Assembly: GCF_018326285.1 (NCBI RefSeq)
Contig: NZ_AP023362.1
Span: 6,076,001 to 6,140,000, forward strand
Source of the DNA: Mycolicibacterium sp. TY81
Lineage (GTDB): Bacteria > Actinomycetota > Actinomycetes > Mycobacteriales > Mycobacteriaceae
Length of the DNA stretch: 64,000 nucleotides
Direction: 5' to 3'
A program made the translations under genes and the position numbers. The stretch's first letter is position 1. Every line of letters begins with the position of its first letter. Of the stretch, positions 18,468 through 27,600 are shown piece by piece. The notes beneath the pieces were generated by a model. It saw nothing but the letters and a program-made list of their open reading frames with translations. It was not told the origin of the DNA and did no database searches.

Positions 18468-19769
18468 TCACCGCCGTGACGGAAGGCGATCAGTCGACGA
18501 CTCGTTGTCTGTGGCCGATGCGACCTGTTCGTCCTGGCCGAGGAGCCCGGTTTGGTGTAATGCGTAGAGTGCTGCGGTACATACGAGCCCTACCGCGGTC
18601 AGCGACATCCACAGCAGGGAAGGTTGGCCGTGCTGCCGGGTGTAACCAAATACCGAGCCGGTCAACAGGTTTCCGGCGAGGATCCCGACCCCGACGATCG
18701 TGTTGTACAACCCGTAGTGCGTGGCTACCAAACGGTTACCCGCCAGCCTGACCACTGTGTCCATCTCAAACGGGAAGGTCGCGATGGTGCCGACAGCCAG
18801 CAGAGCCGCAGCCAGCAACAGGGCAACGGTCGCGGGAATCGATCCGGCCGCGCCGGCCGATGGCAGCAGCGCCAGCGGTACGAAGGCAACCGCGATAACC
18901 AGCATCCCGATCACCAAACTGCGACTTGGTCCGAACCGTGCCGATAGCCAGTCGGTAAGTCGCACCTGTCCGGCGATCGCCACCAGCCCGGACACCACAA
19001 AGATGCCTGTCACCAACGCAGTTTCGGATTTCTTGTCGGCGGTCAGCAGCGACGCCTGGAAAGGCAGCGCGAGGTACACCTGGAAGGTCAGCACGTACGA
19101 GCCGATCATTGCGCCCGAAAACAGCAGGAAGGCCTTGTTGGACATCACCGACCGCCAGTCGGCCAGCACTGGCTGCTTGTCCGGGTTCTGTTCGGCTCGG
19201 CTCGGCGGCAGCGCCGTCAGTTGGATCACTGTCAGGACGGCGAACACCGCGGCGGCGACGGCGCAGGTGATCCGGAAGTCCCAAGCCGTCAATGCCAGAC
19301 CCACGATCGGTCCGAACAGGATACCTGCCTGGTAGAAGACGTTGAAGACGGCGAAGGCTTCCACCCTGCGATTCCCCGAATCCGCCGCCAGGTAGGCGCG
19401 CACCGCGGGGTTGAACAGGGCACCCGCGAAACCTGTTGCAGCTGAGGCAATCAACACCGCAGGTAGCGAGTCTACGAAGGCCAGCATCAGGAATCCGGCT
19501 GTGCGCAGAAAACAGCCGGCAACGATCAGCGGCTTGTATCCGAACCGGTCGGCCAGGGTGCCACCCACCAGGAACATGCCCTGCTGGGAGAAGTTCCGGA
19601 CCCCCAGGACCAGACCCACCGTCCACGCCGCCAAACCCAATGGCCCCGCCAGGTATCCAGCGAGGTAGGGCATCAGCATGTAGAAGCCGACGTTGATGGT
19701 GAATTGATTCACCATCAGGATCTGGCTGGCCCGGTCGAAAGAACGGAACTGACGGAAAGTCCGAATCAT
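18468..19769 (-). CDS. MFS transporter next to cysK2 (Rv0849-like)
   Basis: About 433 residues starting [20 protein letters not shown], with roughly 12 hydrophobic segments and the MFS loop signature [11 protein letters not shown] after helix 2. The start at 19769 is chosen because it overlaps the cysK2-like stop (ATGA); an in-frame ATG at 19814 lies inside the upstream gene. In M. tuberculosis the order lpqS-cysK2-Rv0849 forms a copper-induced RicR operon, and the same order occurs here. The substrate is unknown; metal or sulfur-compound export is plausible. The hydrophilic tail has lost no core helices. Confidence 0.85.
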   Translation of the reverse strand: MIRTFRQFRSFDRASQILMVNQFTINVGFYMLMPYLAGYLAGPLGLAAWTVGLVLGVRNFSQQGMFLVGGTLADRFGYKPLIVAGCFLRTAGFLMLAFVDSLPAVLIASAATGFAGALFNPAVRAYLAADSGNRRVEAFAVFNVFYQAGILFGPIVGLALTAWDFRITCAVAAAVFAVLTVIQLTALPPSRAEQNPDKQPVLADWRSVMSNKAFLLFSGAMIGSYVLTFQVYLALPFQASLLTADKKSETALVTGIFVVSGLVAIAGQVRLTDWLSARFGPSRSLVIGMLVIAVAFVPLALLPSAGAAGSIPATVALLLAAALLAVGTIATFPFEMDTVVRLAGNRLVATHYGLYNTIVGVGILAGNLLTGSVFGYTRQHGQPSLLWMSLTAVGLVCTAALYALHQTGLLGQDEQVASATDNESSTDRLPSRR

Positions 19770-20866
19770 GCCTGCCGGCCGATCGGATCGATCACCCGAG
19801 TCAGTCTGGTCCATCGATCCACCACTCGCGCGGACGGATCATCGATCACATCGGGCTCCTGCGCCGGCGGACGATCGAGCAAATCATGTTTGCGGCAGTA
19901 GTCATCGTCGTAAATGGTGCCGTGGTAGCGCATCGGACCGTCGGGAAACACGGCGGCGACACGCGTACCAGGAGCAGATGTGCGGGCTACCCACCCCGCG
20001 ACCAATGCGACCGCCCCCACACTCCACCCACCGCTGGCATGGTATTTAGCGGCCAAGGTTCGTGCGGCCCAGACGGCCTCATTCGGCGCGACCCAATGGG
20101 CTTCGTCGAACGCGGGATAATCGACGTTACCCGGGTAGATGCTCGACCCGAGGCCACGCATCAGCCGCGTGCTGGCGGGCTGCCCGAATATCGTAGAACC
20201 GATGGTGTCGACCCCCACCAGCCGCAGATTCGGATTGTGTTCCCGCAGCACACGTCCCACGCCCGCCGAGTGCCCACCGGTGCCCACCGAGCACACGAGT
20301 GTGTCAACGGTGCCCAGCTGATCGATCAACTCTTCGGCGACGCCGCGGTAGGCATCGACATTATCGGGGTTCTGGTACTGATCAGGACACCACGAATCCG
20401 GTTCAACGGCAAGGATTTCAGCGACACGATCCTTGCGAGCTTGTTGCCATCCGCCGATCGGGTGCGGTTCGGTCACGATGTCGACCTGCGCGCCGTAGGC
20501 GGTCAGCATCTGAACGATGATCGGCTCCATCCCCGGATCAGTGACCAGGGTTACCGGGTGCCGGTAGATGATCCCAGCCAGCGCCAACCCCAGCCCCAGC
20601 GTTCCACTGGTTGATTCGACGATCATCGCCCCAGGCTTGAGGTCCCCACGGTCCCGGGCCTGCTCCACCATATATAGAGCGGGCCGGTCCTTCATACCGT
20701 TGGGGTTGTGCGCCTCCAGCTTGGCCCAAAATCCGGTGTCAGATGTAGCAAAAGGTTCCGACACCCACAACACCGGGGTGTTACCCACCAACGTGTTGGG
20801 GTCGTGGAACTTCGGTCCCAGGTGAGTGCAACTACGACGAGAAGACAGAGCAATACTGTTGTTCAT
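19766..20866 (-). CDS. cysK2: CysK2-like PLP-dependent S-sulfocysteine/cysteine synthase
   Basis: The 366-residue fold-type II PLP enzyme starts at ATG 20866 ([12 protein letters not shown]). It has LVGNTPVLW, the PLP-lysine region [25 protein letters not shown] and the phosphate-binding loop [11 protein letters not shown]. tuberculosis CysK2 makes S-sulfocysteine from O-phosphoserine and thiosulfate and is part of the copper-responsive lpqS operon. It lies between an lpqS-like gene (107 bp upstream) and an MFS gene (ATGA overlap). The gene is complete. The assignment as CysK2 rather than CysM or CysK rests on context and on the long C-terminal extension. Confidence 0.85.
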   Translation of the reverse strand: MNNSIALSSRRSCTHLGPKFHDPNTLVGNTPVLWVSEPFATSDTGFWAKLEAHNPNGMKDRPALYMVEQARDRGDLKPGAMIVESTSGTLGLGLALAGIIYRHPVTLVTDPGMEPIIVQMLTAYGAQVDIVTEPHPIGGWQQARKDRVAEILAVEPDSWCPDQYQNPDNVDAYRGVAEELIDQLGTVDTLVCSVGTGGHSAGVGRVLREHNPNLRLVGVDTIGSTIFGQPASTRLMRGLGSSIYPGNVDYPAFDEAHWVAPNEAVWAARTLAAKYHASGGWSVGAVALVAGWVARTSAPGTRVAAVFPDGPMRYHGTIYDDDYCRKHDLLDRPPAQEPDVIDDPSARVVDRWTRLTRVIDPIGRQA

Positions 20867-20972
20867 GAAAAATTCCCTGTGTGAGGGCCGCAACGATACG
20901 GCCGAAAGGTAGTAACGGGCGCTTGAGCCGCACCGGCGATACCACGATCGCTCCAGCAGCCGAACCCGACCC

Positions 20973-21422
20973 TCAGCAGCGAATCACACACAAATCAGTA
21001 AGAAGGACCCGCCCGAAGCGCGGAATCCCCGGGCAGCGGCGTCGCCGAGGCGATCCACGACACTCACGCCCAGACCACAGCGCCCCGAGAGCACCAGCGC
21101 CCAGCATCACACCCACGGTGACCAACACCCGCAACGGACCATCCGTTCGGACACTCAACGCAGGTACGTCAAAAACCGAGCACCACGCCGCATGCAAGGT
21201 ACTGCCTACATGCGGATGCGCCGTCATTGCGGCGACATTGATTGCCGGCGCTCCAGCGATCGTGATCGGTGCCTGATGATGCTGAGGTGCGCGGAGGTGC
21301 TGTCCACGGTCACCGATGCAGTGCGCCAGCGGCAAACTGACAGTAATGCCGACCAGCAGCGCCACCAACCACAGCCGCACCCGACTGCGACAGCATCGGC
21401 GGCCCCAGATCCTCACGGCCAC
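20973..21422 (-). CDS. lpqS: LpqS-like exported protein, first gene of the copper operon
   Basis: About 149 residues: basic N-terminus, a hydrophobic stretch ([19 protein letters not shown]) that can be a signal or lipobox-like segment, His-rich stretches (APQHHQ, MTAHPHV), a second hydrophobic helix near residue 100, and the ending [11 protein letters not shown]. LpqS proteins end in a similar Leu-Cys-x-x-Arg motif. The start is a GTG at 21422 just below the palindrome at 21441. LpqS is a RicR-regulated surface protein of uncertain role in copper resistance. It heads the cysK2-MFS operon. Start choice is moderate. Confidence 0.7.
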   Translation of the reverse strand: MAVRIWGRRCCRSRVRLWLVALLVGITVSLPLAHCIGDRGQHLRAPQHHQAPITIAGAPAINVAAMTAHPHVGSTLHAAWCSVFDVPALSVRTDGPLRVLVTVGVMLGAGALGALWSGRECRGSPRRRRCPGIPRFGRVLLTDLCVIRC

Positions 21423-21440
21423 AAAACTACCATGGCCCCA

Positions 21441-21457
21441 ATACCCCTAGCGGGTAT
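21441..21457. promoter_or_regulatory. RicR/CsoR-type copper box 1
   Basis: ATACCC-CTAGC-GGGTAT is a perfect 6-bp dyad matching the shape TACCC-N-GGGTA of mycobacterial copper-responsive CsoR/RicR operators. It lies 18 bp upstream of the lpqS-like start. Derepression by Cu(I) is inferred from the family. Confidence 0.75.
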
Positions 21458-21574
21458 GTGATCAAATCGTCACGCAATGCCGCGACGCGCCGAGCCGTTT
21501 CGGCCCACCCCCGCAAACCTTCCAGCACAGCGCTTCATGGCCGGCGCTGTCGCGGCGGGCGACACCGGACATGC

Positions 21575-21592
21575 ATACCCCCTACGGGTGTG
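21575..21592. promoter_or_regulatory. RicR/CsoR-type copper box 2
   Basis: ATACCCCCTACGGGTGTG has the same layout with one mismatched arm position. It lies 24 bp upstream of the rightward lpqS-like gene at 21616. Two boxes in one divergent region suggest co-regulation of both transcripts. Confidence 0.65.
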
Positions 21593-21615
21593 CGTGGCGG
21601 TGTTAAGGTAGGGCG

Positions 21616-22044
21616 ATGGCGCTCACAGGTGACCGTGCCTGCGCCCGTGGCAGACTCGCCGCGGGCGCAGTGTGGGTGCTGCTGGCGCTCGCTGTCGCGC
21701 TGATCCCAGCGCTCCAATGCCCCCCGACTCACGATTTCGAGGGCCAGCATGTTCCGCGTGCGTCGCTGATACCCGCAGCGCAGGGGCTATCTACCGAGAT
21801 TGCCGCCGCCCACACCGTCGATGTTCACCAGGAATGTCAACTGCCAGTGGCCGCCTCAGCAATCATGGCTACTGCAGGCGTTGGGCGCGGATGGGGAGTG
21901 CCGGCGGCGCTTGCGGTCGTCCTGTCAATGGCATTGCGGGCAGTGCGGTCGCCGAACACCCGCGGCCCGCCGTCACGCACTGCGATCTGGCTTCTGCATG
22001 GCGGTCGTGAGCGACTGCGGCATTTCTGCGTGATGCGGAACTGA
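21616..22044 (+). CDS. Second LpqS-like exported protein, divergent
   Basis: The 142-residue protein has an N-terminal hydrophobic segment (AVWVLLALAVALIPALQC), an ectodomain with His and Cys (TVDVHQECQLP), a second helix (VPAALAVVLSMAL) and the ending RERLRHFCVMRN. The layout and the terminal Cys-x-x-Arg motif parallel the lpqS-like gene on the other strand, so the two look like paralogues in head-to-head order. AAGGTAGGG precedes the ATG. It is probably copper-induced through box 2 and co-transcribed with the small gene at 22140. Function unproven. Confidence 0.65.
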   Translation: MALTGDRACARGRLAAGAVWVLLALAVALIPALQCPPTHDFEGQHVPRASLIPAAQGLSTEIAAAHTVDVHQECQLPVAASAIMATAGVGRGWGVPAALAVVLSMALRAVRSPNTRGPPSRTAIWLLHGGRERLRHFCVMRN

Positions 22045-22139
22045 CTGACGATACCCACGGCCCTCAATCCCGGGGCCGCTGGTACCGGCAATCATCCATC
22101 ACGGCCACCTCAACGGCGGCCCACACGCAAGGAATCCCT

Positions 22140-22415
22140 ATGACTATCAAGGCTGTTCATCGTTTCGCGGTAGCGATCGCCGCACCAGCGGCCGCCTCCG
22201 CACTAGCCCTCTCCGCTCCGGCAACCACGCAAGCGGCAGGCCATGGTGCGGCACCGCCAGCCACATTCAGTGCTCCAACGCGACCCAGTCCCGGCCACCA
22301 CGACAAGTGCTGGTTAATCCCACCGCACGGCAATTGCGACAGCGGCCACGGCGGTTGGGGCGGCGCGCACGGAGCCTGGGGCGGCGGCCAGGGCGGCCAG
22401 GGAGGCCATCGCTAG
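22140..22415 (+). CDS. Small secreted His/Gly-rich protein, candidate metal-binding peptide
   Basis: The 91-residue frame starts MTIKAVHRFAVAIAAPAAAS with a clear signal peptide ending near ATTQAAG. The mature part has GHHDKCWLIPPHGNCDSGHG, a His/Cys cluster, followed by Gly-Gly-x repeats with His and Trp. It lies 95 bp after the lpqS-like gene, in the same direction. I recognise no named family. Two Cys, several His and the copper-box context suggest extracellular Cu binding; a structural Gly-rich cell-wall peptide is the alternative. Confidence 0.6.
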   Translation: MTIKAVHRFAVAIAAPAAASALALSAPATTQAAGHGAAPPATFSAPTRPSPGHHDKCWLIPPHGNCDSGHGGWGGAHGAWGGGQGGQGGHR

Positions 22416-22466
22416 TGTTGCGTGTCGTTAATTCATTTACGTTTGGTTGGCCGCAAGAATTAGCGG

Positions 22467-23042
22467 ATGTATACGGCCGCAGCATTGCAGTTGCGTGATG
22501 GTGACCGGGCTCGACTGGAGTCGTTGACACGGGCTTCGACGGTGAAGGCAGGACTGGCGACCCGGGCGCGGATCGTGCTGCTGGCCGCCGACGGTATGCC
22601 CAATACCGATATCGCCGACCGGACGGGCACCACGCGGCGCACGGTGCTCGAATGGCGTGGCCGCTACCAGGATTGCGGTATCGAAGGACTCGATGACGAT
22701 CCCCGGCCGGGGCGTGCGGCGGTGATCGACGAGATCGCGGTGTTGTCGGAAACATTGGCGGACAGGGGCAAACCGCCGGCCCATCTGGGGGTCACGCACT
22801 GGTCTGCACGGTTGATGGCCACCCGGTTGGGAATTTCATTCGCCTCCGTGGCTCGCATCTGGCGCAAATGGAACATCCAGCCGCACCGGGTGGAAACCTT
22901 CAAGTTCTCCACCGACCCGGAGTTGGAGGCCAAGTTGCGTGAGGTGGTCGGGCTGTATCTGGACCCGCCCAAAGGAGCGGTGGTGGTCAGCGTCGATGAG
23001 AAATCCCAGATCCAGGCCCTGGACCGATCTCAGCCGATTCTT
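22467..23042 (+). pseudogene. IS630-family transposase, 5' part only
   Basis: The frame begins MYTAAALQLRDGDRARLESL, has the IS630 HTH region (MPNTDIADRTGTTRRTVLEW, GLDDDPRPGR) and the first catalytic Asp in VVVSVDEKSQIQAL, then stops matching at 23042. There a solo IS3a right end begins. The missing part holds the other catalytic residues, so the transposase is dead. A further open stretch to 23420 is out-of-frame read-through. Confidence 0.85.
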
Positions 23043-23067
23043 CCTCCACGATCTCGGGGGAACCACA
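23043..23067 (+). repeat. Solo right end of IS3a
   Basis: The 25 bp starting CCTCCACGATCTC and ending GGGGGAACCACA are identical to the last 25 bp of IS3a (1730-1754). They join an IS630 5' fragment on the left to an IS110 3' fragment on the right. A full IS3a copy must have been here and been deleted from its left side. Confidence 0.85.
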
Positions 23068-23455
23068 CTTCGGCGTCGGGGTCGAGCTGGCCGGTCAGTT
23101 CCTCGTTATCGCTGGGGACAACCCCGAACGGATCCGCAACGAGAAAGCCTTCGCAAAACTCTGTGGCGTGGCCCCACAGCCCGCCAGCAGCGGACGAACC
23201 ACCGGCCGCCATCGCCTCTGCCGCAGCGGCGACCGCCAAGCCAACAGTGCCCTCTACATCGTCACTATCGTGCGACTACGCCATCACGAGCCGACCCGCG
23301 CTTACGTCGAACGACGTACCAACGAAGGACTCGGCAAAAGAGAGATCATCCGGTGCCTCAAGCGCTACATCGCCCGGGAGATCTACGCCAACCTCCCACG
23401 ACCACAAGACAACTCACTGACCCGAACAGCCAACCCGCCGCGGCTTGACAAACAT
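23068..23455 (+). pseudogene. IS110-family transposase, 3' fragment
   Basis: Encodes FGVGVELAGQFLVIAGDNPE and CGVAPQPASSGRTTGRHRLC, then GDRQANSALYIVTIVRLRHH, the C-terminal transposase_20 domain of IS110/IS1111 transposases with its conserved Ser. The RuvC-like N-terminal domain is missing. It is joined at about 23455 to an IS481 fragment without a stop. Confidence 0.82.
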
Positions 23456-23632
23456 AGGAGCAGCGAACGCTACAACCGGACGCTGCAATGCGAATGGTCC
23501 TATCGCCGGGTTTTCGTCTCCAACGCAGACCGCGCCCGAGCCCTTGCACCTTGGGTCGAGTTCTACAACACTCAACGCCGCCACAGCGCACTCGACGGAC
23601 TACCACCCATCAGCCGACCGCGACCAACCTGA
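23456..23632 (+). pseudogene. IS481-family transposase, 3' fragment
   Basis: SERYNRTLQCEWSYRRVF, then WVEFYNTQRRHSALDGLPPI and a stop at 23632, the last 58 residues of an IS481-type DDE transposase, including the catalytic-Glu region. The rest is gone. The 145 bp up to porin copy 2 hold no further gene. Confidence 0.82.
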
Positions 23633-23777
23633 TGGCCGAGTACAGCTAGGGCTTATGCTTGGCGCCGGCAACGAATTCGGGGCGGCGGCGGCAGACCAGG
23701 GTCTCCTGGTCTTGTCGGCGCCGTCGCCGTGTGCAAGGAACTTCATACGGCACATCAAACTCGGAAAGGTGGGGACC

Positions 23778-24434
23778 ATGAGGGTGGTTGGTCGGGTGCT
23801 GTTGGCGATGGCAGCGGCGGTGTCGTCGCCGTTCCTGGGCGCGGGGGCGGGGACGTCCCATGCGGGTCTGGACAATGAGCTGAGCCTGGTCGATGGTCAG
23901 GATCGGACGTTGACGGTGCAGCAGTGGGACACGTTCCTCAACGGGGTGTTCCCTCTGGATCGCAACCGGTTGACGCGTGAGTGGTTCCATTCGGGCCGGG
24001 CCAAGTACAACTGCGCTGGTACGGGTTGTGATGAGTTCGCGGGCACGTTGGAGTTGGGTTATCAGATTGGTTTCCCATGGTCGCTGGGTGTGGGGATCAA
24101 TTTCAGTTACACCACACCGAACATCCTGCTCGATGATGTGACGCCGGCGACGTTCTTCCCGGGCACCATCGGCAGCGGTTCCGGTGGCATCATCACGCCG
24201 AACCTATTCCCGGGTGTGTCGATTTCTGCTGACCTGGGCAATGGTCCGGGTATCCAGGAAGTCGCGACGTTCTCGGTGGACGTGTCCGGCCCGGCCGGTG
24301 CTGTTGCCGTCTCGAATGCCCATGGCACGGTCACTGGCGCCGCCGGCGGTGTTCTTCTGCGTCCCTTCGCCCGGCTGATCGCCAAGACCGGTGATAGCGT
24401 CACCACCTACGGCGAACCCTGGAACATGAACTAG
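23778..24434 (+). CDS. MspA-family porin, copy 2
   Basis: The 218-residue protein starts at ATG 23778 after AAAGGTGGGGACC (longer frames run back into the IS481 scrap). Signal peptide MRVVGRVLLAMAAAVSSPFL...SHA; the mature chain GLDNELSLVDGQDRT aligns with M. smegmatis MspA over its full length, including WDTFLNGVFPLDRNRLTREW and the ending YGEPWNMN. Constriction residues Asp90 and Asp91 are present; MspA Asp93 is Thr and the following loop is longer and Gly/Ser-rich. Cys occurs at 50 and 55, absent from MspA. It forms an octameric outer-membrane channel. Confidence 0.95.
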   Translation: MRVVGRVLLAMAAAVSSPFLGAGAGTSHAGLDNELSLVDGQDRTLTVQQWDTFLNGVFPLDRNRLTREWFHSGRAKYNCAGTGCDEFAGTLELGYQIGFPWSLGVGINFSYTTPNILLDDVTPATFFPGTIGSGSGGIITPNLFPGVSISADLGNGPGIQEVATFSVDVSGPAGAVAVSNAHGTVTGAAGGVLLRPFARLIAKTGDSVTTYGEPWNMN

Positions 24435-24528
24435 ACATGTGCTAGTGACTCTCCTGGACACTGCAGATGAACTGTCGTCCGTCGCAAACTTCATATGACA
24501 CATCATCAATCCGCAGAAGGTGGGGACC

Positions 24529-25176
24529 ATGAGGGTGGTTGGTCGGGTCCTGTTGGCGGCGGCGGCCGTGTCGTCGTTGTTCCTGGGGGCGGGAACATCT
24601 CATGCGGGTCTGGACAATGAGCTGAGCCTGGTCGATGGTCAGGATCGGACGTTGACGGTGCAGCAGTGGGACACGTTCCTCAACGGGGTGTTCCCTCTGG
24701 ATCGCAACCGGTTGACGCGTGAGTGGTTCCATTCGGGCCGGGCCAAGTACAACTGCGCTGGTACGGGTTGTGATGAGTTCGCGGGCACGTTGGAGTTGGG
24801 TTATCAGATTGGTTTCCCATGGTCGCTGGGTGTGGGGATCAATTTCAGTTACACCACACCGAACATCCTGCTCGATAATGTGACGCCGGCGACGTTCTTC
24901 CCGGGCACCATCGGCAGCGGTTCCGGTGGCATCATCACGCCGAACCTATTCCCGGGTGTGTCGATTTCTGCTGACCTGGGCAATGGTCCGGGTATCCAGG
25001 AAGTCGCGACGTTCTCGGTGGACGTGTCCGGCCCGGCCGGTGCTGTTGCCGTCTCGAATGCCCATGGCACGGTTACTGGCGCCGCCGGCGGTGTTCTTCT
25101 GCGTCCCTTCGCCCGGCTGATCGCCAAGACCGGTGATAGCGTCACCACCTACGGCGAACCCTGGAACATGAACTGA
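24529..25176 (+). CDS. MspA-family porin, copy 3 (Asp91 to Asn)
   Basis: The 215-residue tandem duplicate lies 94 bp after copy 2. The signal peptide (MRVVGRVLLAAAAVSSLFL) is three residues shorter. The mature protein is identical to copy 2 except that the second constriction Asp is Asn (GAT to AAT at 24877), leaving one acidic residue per subunit at the pore neck. The start is ATG 24529, after AGAAGGTGGGG, sharing GGTGGGGACCATGAGGGTGG with copy 2. Near-identity at the base level points to recent duplication or gene conversion. It may have altered cation selectivity. Confidence 0.95.
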   Translation: MRVVGRVLLAAAAVSSLFLGAGTSHAGLDNELSLVDGQDRTLTVQQWDTFLNGVFPLDRNRLTREWFHSGRAKYNCAGTGCDEFAGTLELGYQIGFPWSLGVGINFSYTTPNILLDNVTPATFFPGTIGSGSGGIITPNLFPGVSISADLGNGPGIQEVATFSVDVSGPAGAVAVSNAHGTVTGAAGGVLLRPFARLIAKTGDSVTTYGEPWNMN

Positions 25177-25179
25177 GCC

Positions 25180-25455
25180 TGTCTGATCCGCCCCGGCGTG
25201 TCTGGAGAGTTCTTCTTTTGGGAAGGATGGGTCCATGGCTGCAGGGACGTCGAGACGGCGGTATCCGGAGGAGTTGAAGGCGCGGGCGGTGCAGATGGTG
25301 GCCGATCTGCGCAGTGAACCGCCCCGACTTTGTGCGCGCCTTCTTTTGAGGGAAGGTTGTTCGCATTATGGCGAAGAGGTACGACGAGAAGTTCAAGGCC
25401 AAGGTGAATCGCCCCGACTTCACCAGGTCGTCGCGGGTGAGCTCGCCGGCGGGCG
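25180..25455 (+). repeat. Stacked IS3 left-end stubs
   Basis: Three IS3-like termini with CCGCCCCG or TCGCCCCGACTT cores begin near 25184, 25314 and 25406. The first two are each followed by the first codons of a different OrfA (MAAGTSRRRYPEELKARAVQ at 25235; MAKRYDEKFKAKV at 25369) before the next end cuts in. None is complete. This looks like repeated insertion at the same IS end. Confidence 0.65.
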
Positions 25456-26932
25456 TGTCAAATGGTCTGTGTAAGTCCTGTTAACGGAAGGATCGCAGGA
25501 CGTGACAACAGGCAAGAACATGGATGCATCCCTGGTTGAGGCGGCTTCCACGGTGGAGATGGCCGAGGCGCTTCGGGCGTCGGGCGCGGTCGATGATCTG
25601 CTGGCGCAGATCGATACCGGCGAGGTCGCGCTGACCGGTGAAGGCGGGCTGCTGCCCGGGCTGATCAAGCTCGCTCTCGAACGCGGGCTGGCCGCCGAGC
25701 TGACCGATCATCTGGGATACGACAAAGGTGACCCGGCCGGTCGGGTGCTTCCCAATGCTCGCAACGGCACCTCACCCAAGACCGTGCTCACCGAAGCCGG
25801 CCCGGTGCCCCTGGATGTGCCGCGGGATCGCGATGGCTCGTTCACCCCCACACTGGTACCTAAAGGCACCCGTCGTATCGGCGAGCTCGACGACATGATC
25901 ATTTCGCTATATGCAGGCGGAATGACGTTGCGGGACATCCAATTTCATCTTCAATCGACGATCGGGACCGAGGTGTCGCACGAGACGATCTCCAAGATCG
26001 TCGACGAGAGATCTCCGATGAGGTGCTGGCCTGGCAGCGCCGGCCGTTGGAGCCGCTGTATCCGGTGATCTACCTCGACGCGATGATCGTGAAGGTCAAA
26101 GACGGTGGCCACACCCGCAACAAGGCCGCGCACATCGCGGTGGGCGTGGATATGGCCGGGGTCAAGCACGTTCTGGGGATCTGGGTCCAGCCCAATGAAG
26201 GTGCCTCGTTCTGGGCGTCGGTGTGCGCGGACCTGGCCAATCGGGGTGTCAAGGACGTGCTGATCGTGTGCTGCGACGGGCTCACGGGCTTTCCGGAGGC
26301 GATCGCCGCGACCTGGTCGCAGGCCGCGGTGCAGACCTGCGTGGTGCACCTGACTCCGCAACGCGCTGCGGTTCGTGTCCTATGCCGACCGCAAGGCCGT
26401 GGCCGCGGCGCTCAAGCCGATCTACACCGCAGCCGATGCCGACGCTGCCCGCGTCGAGTTGGACGCGTTCGCCGCCTCGGAGCTGGGGAAGAAGAACCCA
26501 ACGGTGACAATGGTTTTCGAACGGGCATGGGAGCAGTTCATCCCGTTTTTGGCGTTCCCGCCCGAGCTGCGCCGGGTGATCTACACGACCAACTCAATCG
26601 AGTCGTTGAATATCAGCTGCGCAAGATCATCAAGCACCGCGGCCAGTTCCCCAACGACGCCGCAGTGGTCAAATTACTGTGGCTGGCGATCTGCAACATC
26701 GAAGACAAACGCGCCGCCGAGCGGGCCAAGGAACGCGGCCAGAAACAGGGCCGCACAGCCCCTGGACGGCTCGTGGAAGGGCAGGTGGTCACCAACTGGA
26801 AGAAGGCACTCGAGCAACTCGCGCTGGTCTACCCAGACCGCATCGAACGTTATCTGTAAGCACCACAACAACTCACATACGAAAACTCACATACGAACAA
26901 TCAGGCAGGCGATTTACACAGAAAACTTGACA
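25456..26932 (+). mobile_element. IS256-family element D
   Basis: The ends are TGTCAAATGGTCTGTGTAA and the inverted partner (reversed TGTCAAGTTTTCTGTGTAA), 1477 bp. It is a different lineage from the A, B and C types. No matching target repeat is seen: CCGGCGGGCG on the left, GGCTCTCGCC on the right. Confidence 0.82.
25502..26859 (+). pseudogene. IS256-D transposase, several lesions
   Basis: It begins at a GTG with TTGKNMDASLVEAAS and has the IS256 core: VIYLDAMIVKVKDGGHTRN, VLIVCCDGLTGFPEAI, IYTTNSIESLN, ending VYPDRIERYL. A 2-bp duplication near 25990 (GAGAGATC), an extra C near 26351 and a lost T near 26611 break it into at least four frames. These are not G/C-run changes, unlike the lesions elsewhere in the window, and suggest older decay. 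Confidence 0.88.
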
Positions 26933-26947
26933 GGCTCTCGCCGGCCC

Positions 26948-27600
26948 CTAATTTTGAGACGCATAGCTGCGACGATTGTGCAGCACGTTAACGCCGGCCA
27001 GAGCTGCACATACCGCTGCGACGGGCAACAACGCATGATCGCCGATGTTGCCACCGACGATCACCCCTACAGCGGCACCGCCGACGAACAGCACTATTGT
27101 CGTGGTCAATACAGCGGCGCGCCACACGTCCACACCGTGCCAGTAGCCACGCGCCACAAGCAGTCCCAGGTCGGTAAGCGTCCCAGTGAAATGGGTCGTT
27201 CGTACCGCCATCTCCGGAAATCCCGACGTCATACCATTTTGTAATCCGCATGCTGCTGCGGCCAGCGGCGCCCTGATTAAAGGGTGTTCGATTCCGGCCG
27301 CAGCAACCAGCAGCACCGCCTCGGCGAGCAGCACCCCCCCGTGCCGAGGGCCGGTGTGGCCACGCTGTGGAGCCAGCACCACACCAGCCCCCATGACGCC
27401 GATAAGGAACCCGATGACGATCACCGCGATCATGCGGCCCGAATACAACAGCGGATTGCTGGCATGCATCCCCACGCTGGTGGTCAACGCGGTGAGGTTG
27501 CCCACCGGAAACAGCCATACCAGCAGCGCCACCGAGTTGACGTAGCCAGCAATAGCAGCGAGTGCACCACTGTAGCCGAGCGCAAGCAGTCGGCTACTGC
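26948..27600 (-). pseudogene. YoaK/DUF1275-family membrane protein, 5' end cut by IS256-A4
   Basis: About 217 residues remain, from SRLLALGYSGALAAIAGYVNS to the stop, with six or so hydrophobic segments and the DUF1275 hallmark FTGTLTDLG near residue 140. Members are small inner-membrane proteins of unknown transport function. The start codon and probably 5-15 residues are replaced by the IS256-A4 end at 27601. The flanks of A4 do not match, so the missing promoter was deleted rather than displaced. A frame running on through the IS end to 27742 is chimeric. Confidence 0.8.

Noticed and set aside
23445..23777. N-terminal extension of porin copy 2
   Set aside because: It reads through IS481 debris. 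The ATG at 23778 with its ribosome site and signal peptide is shared with copies 1 and 3.
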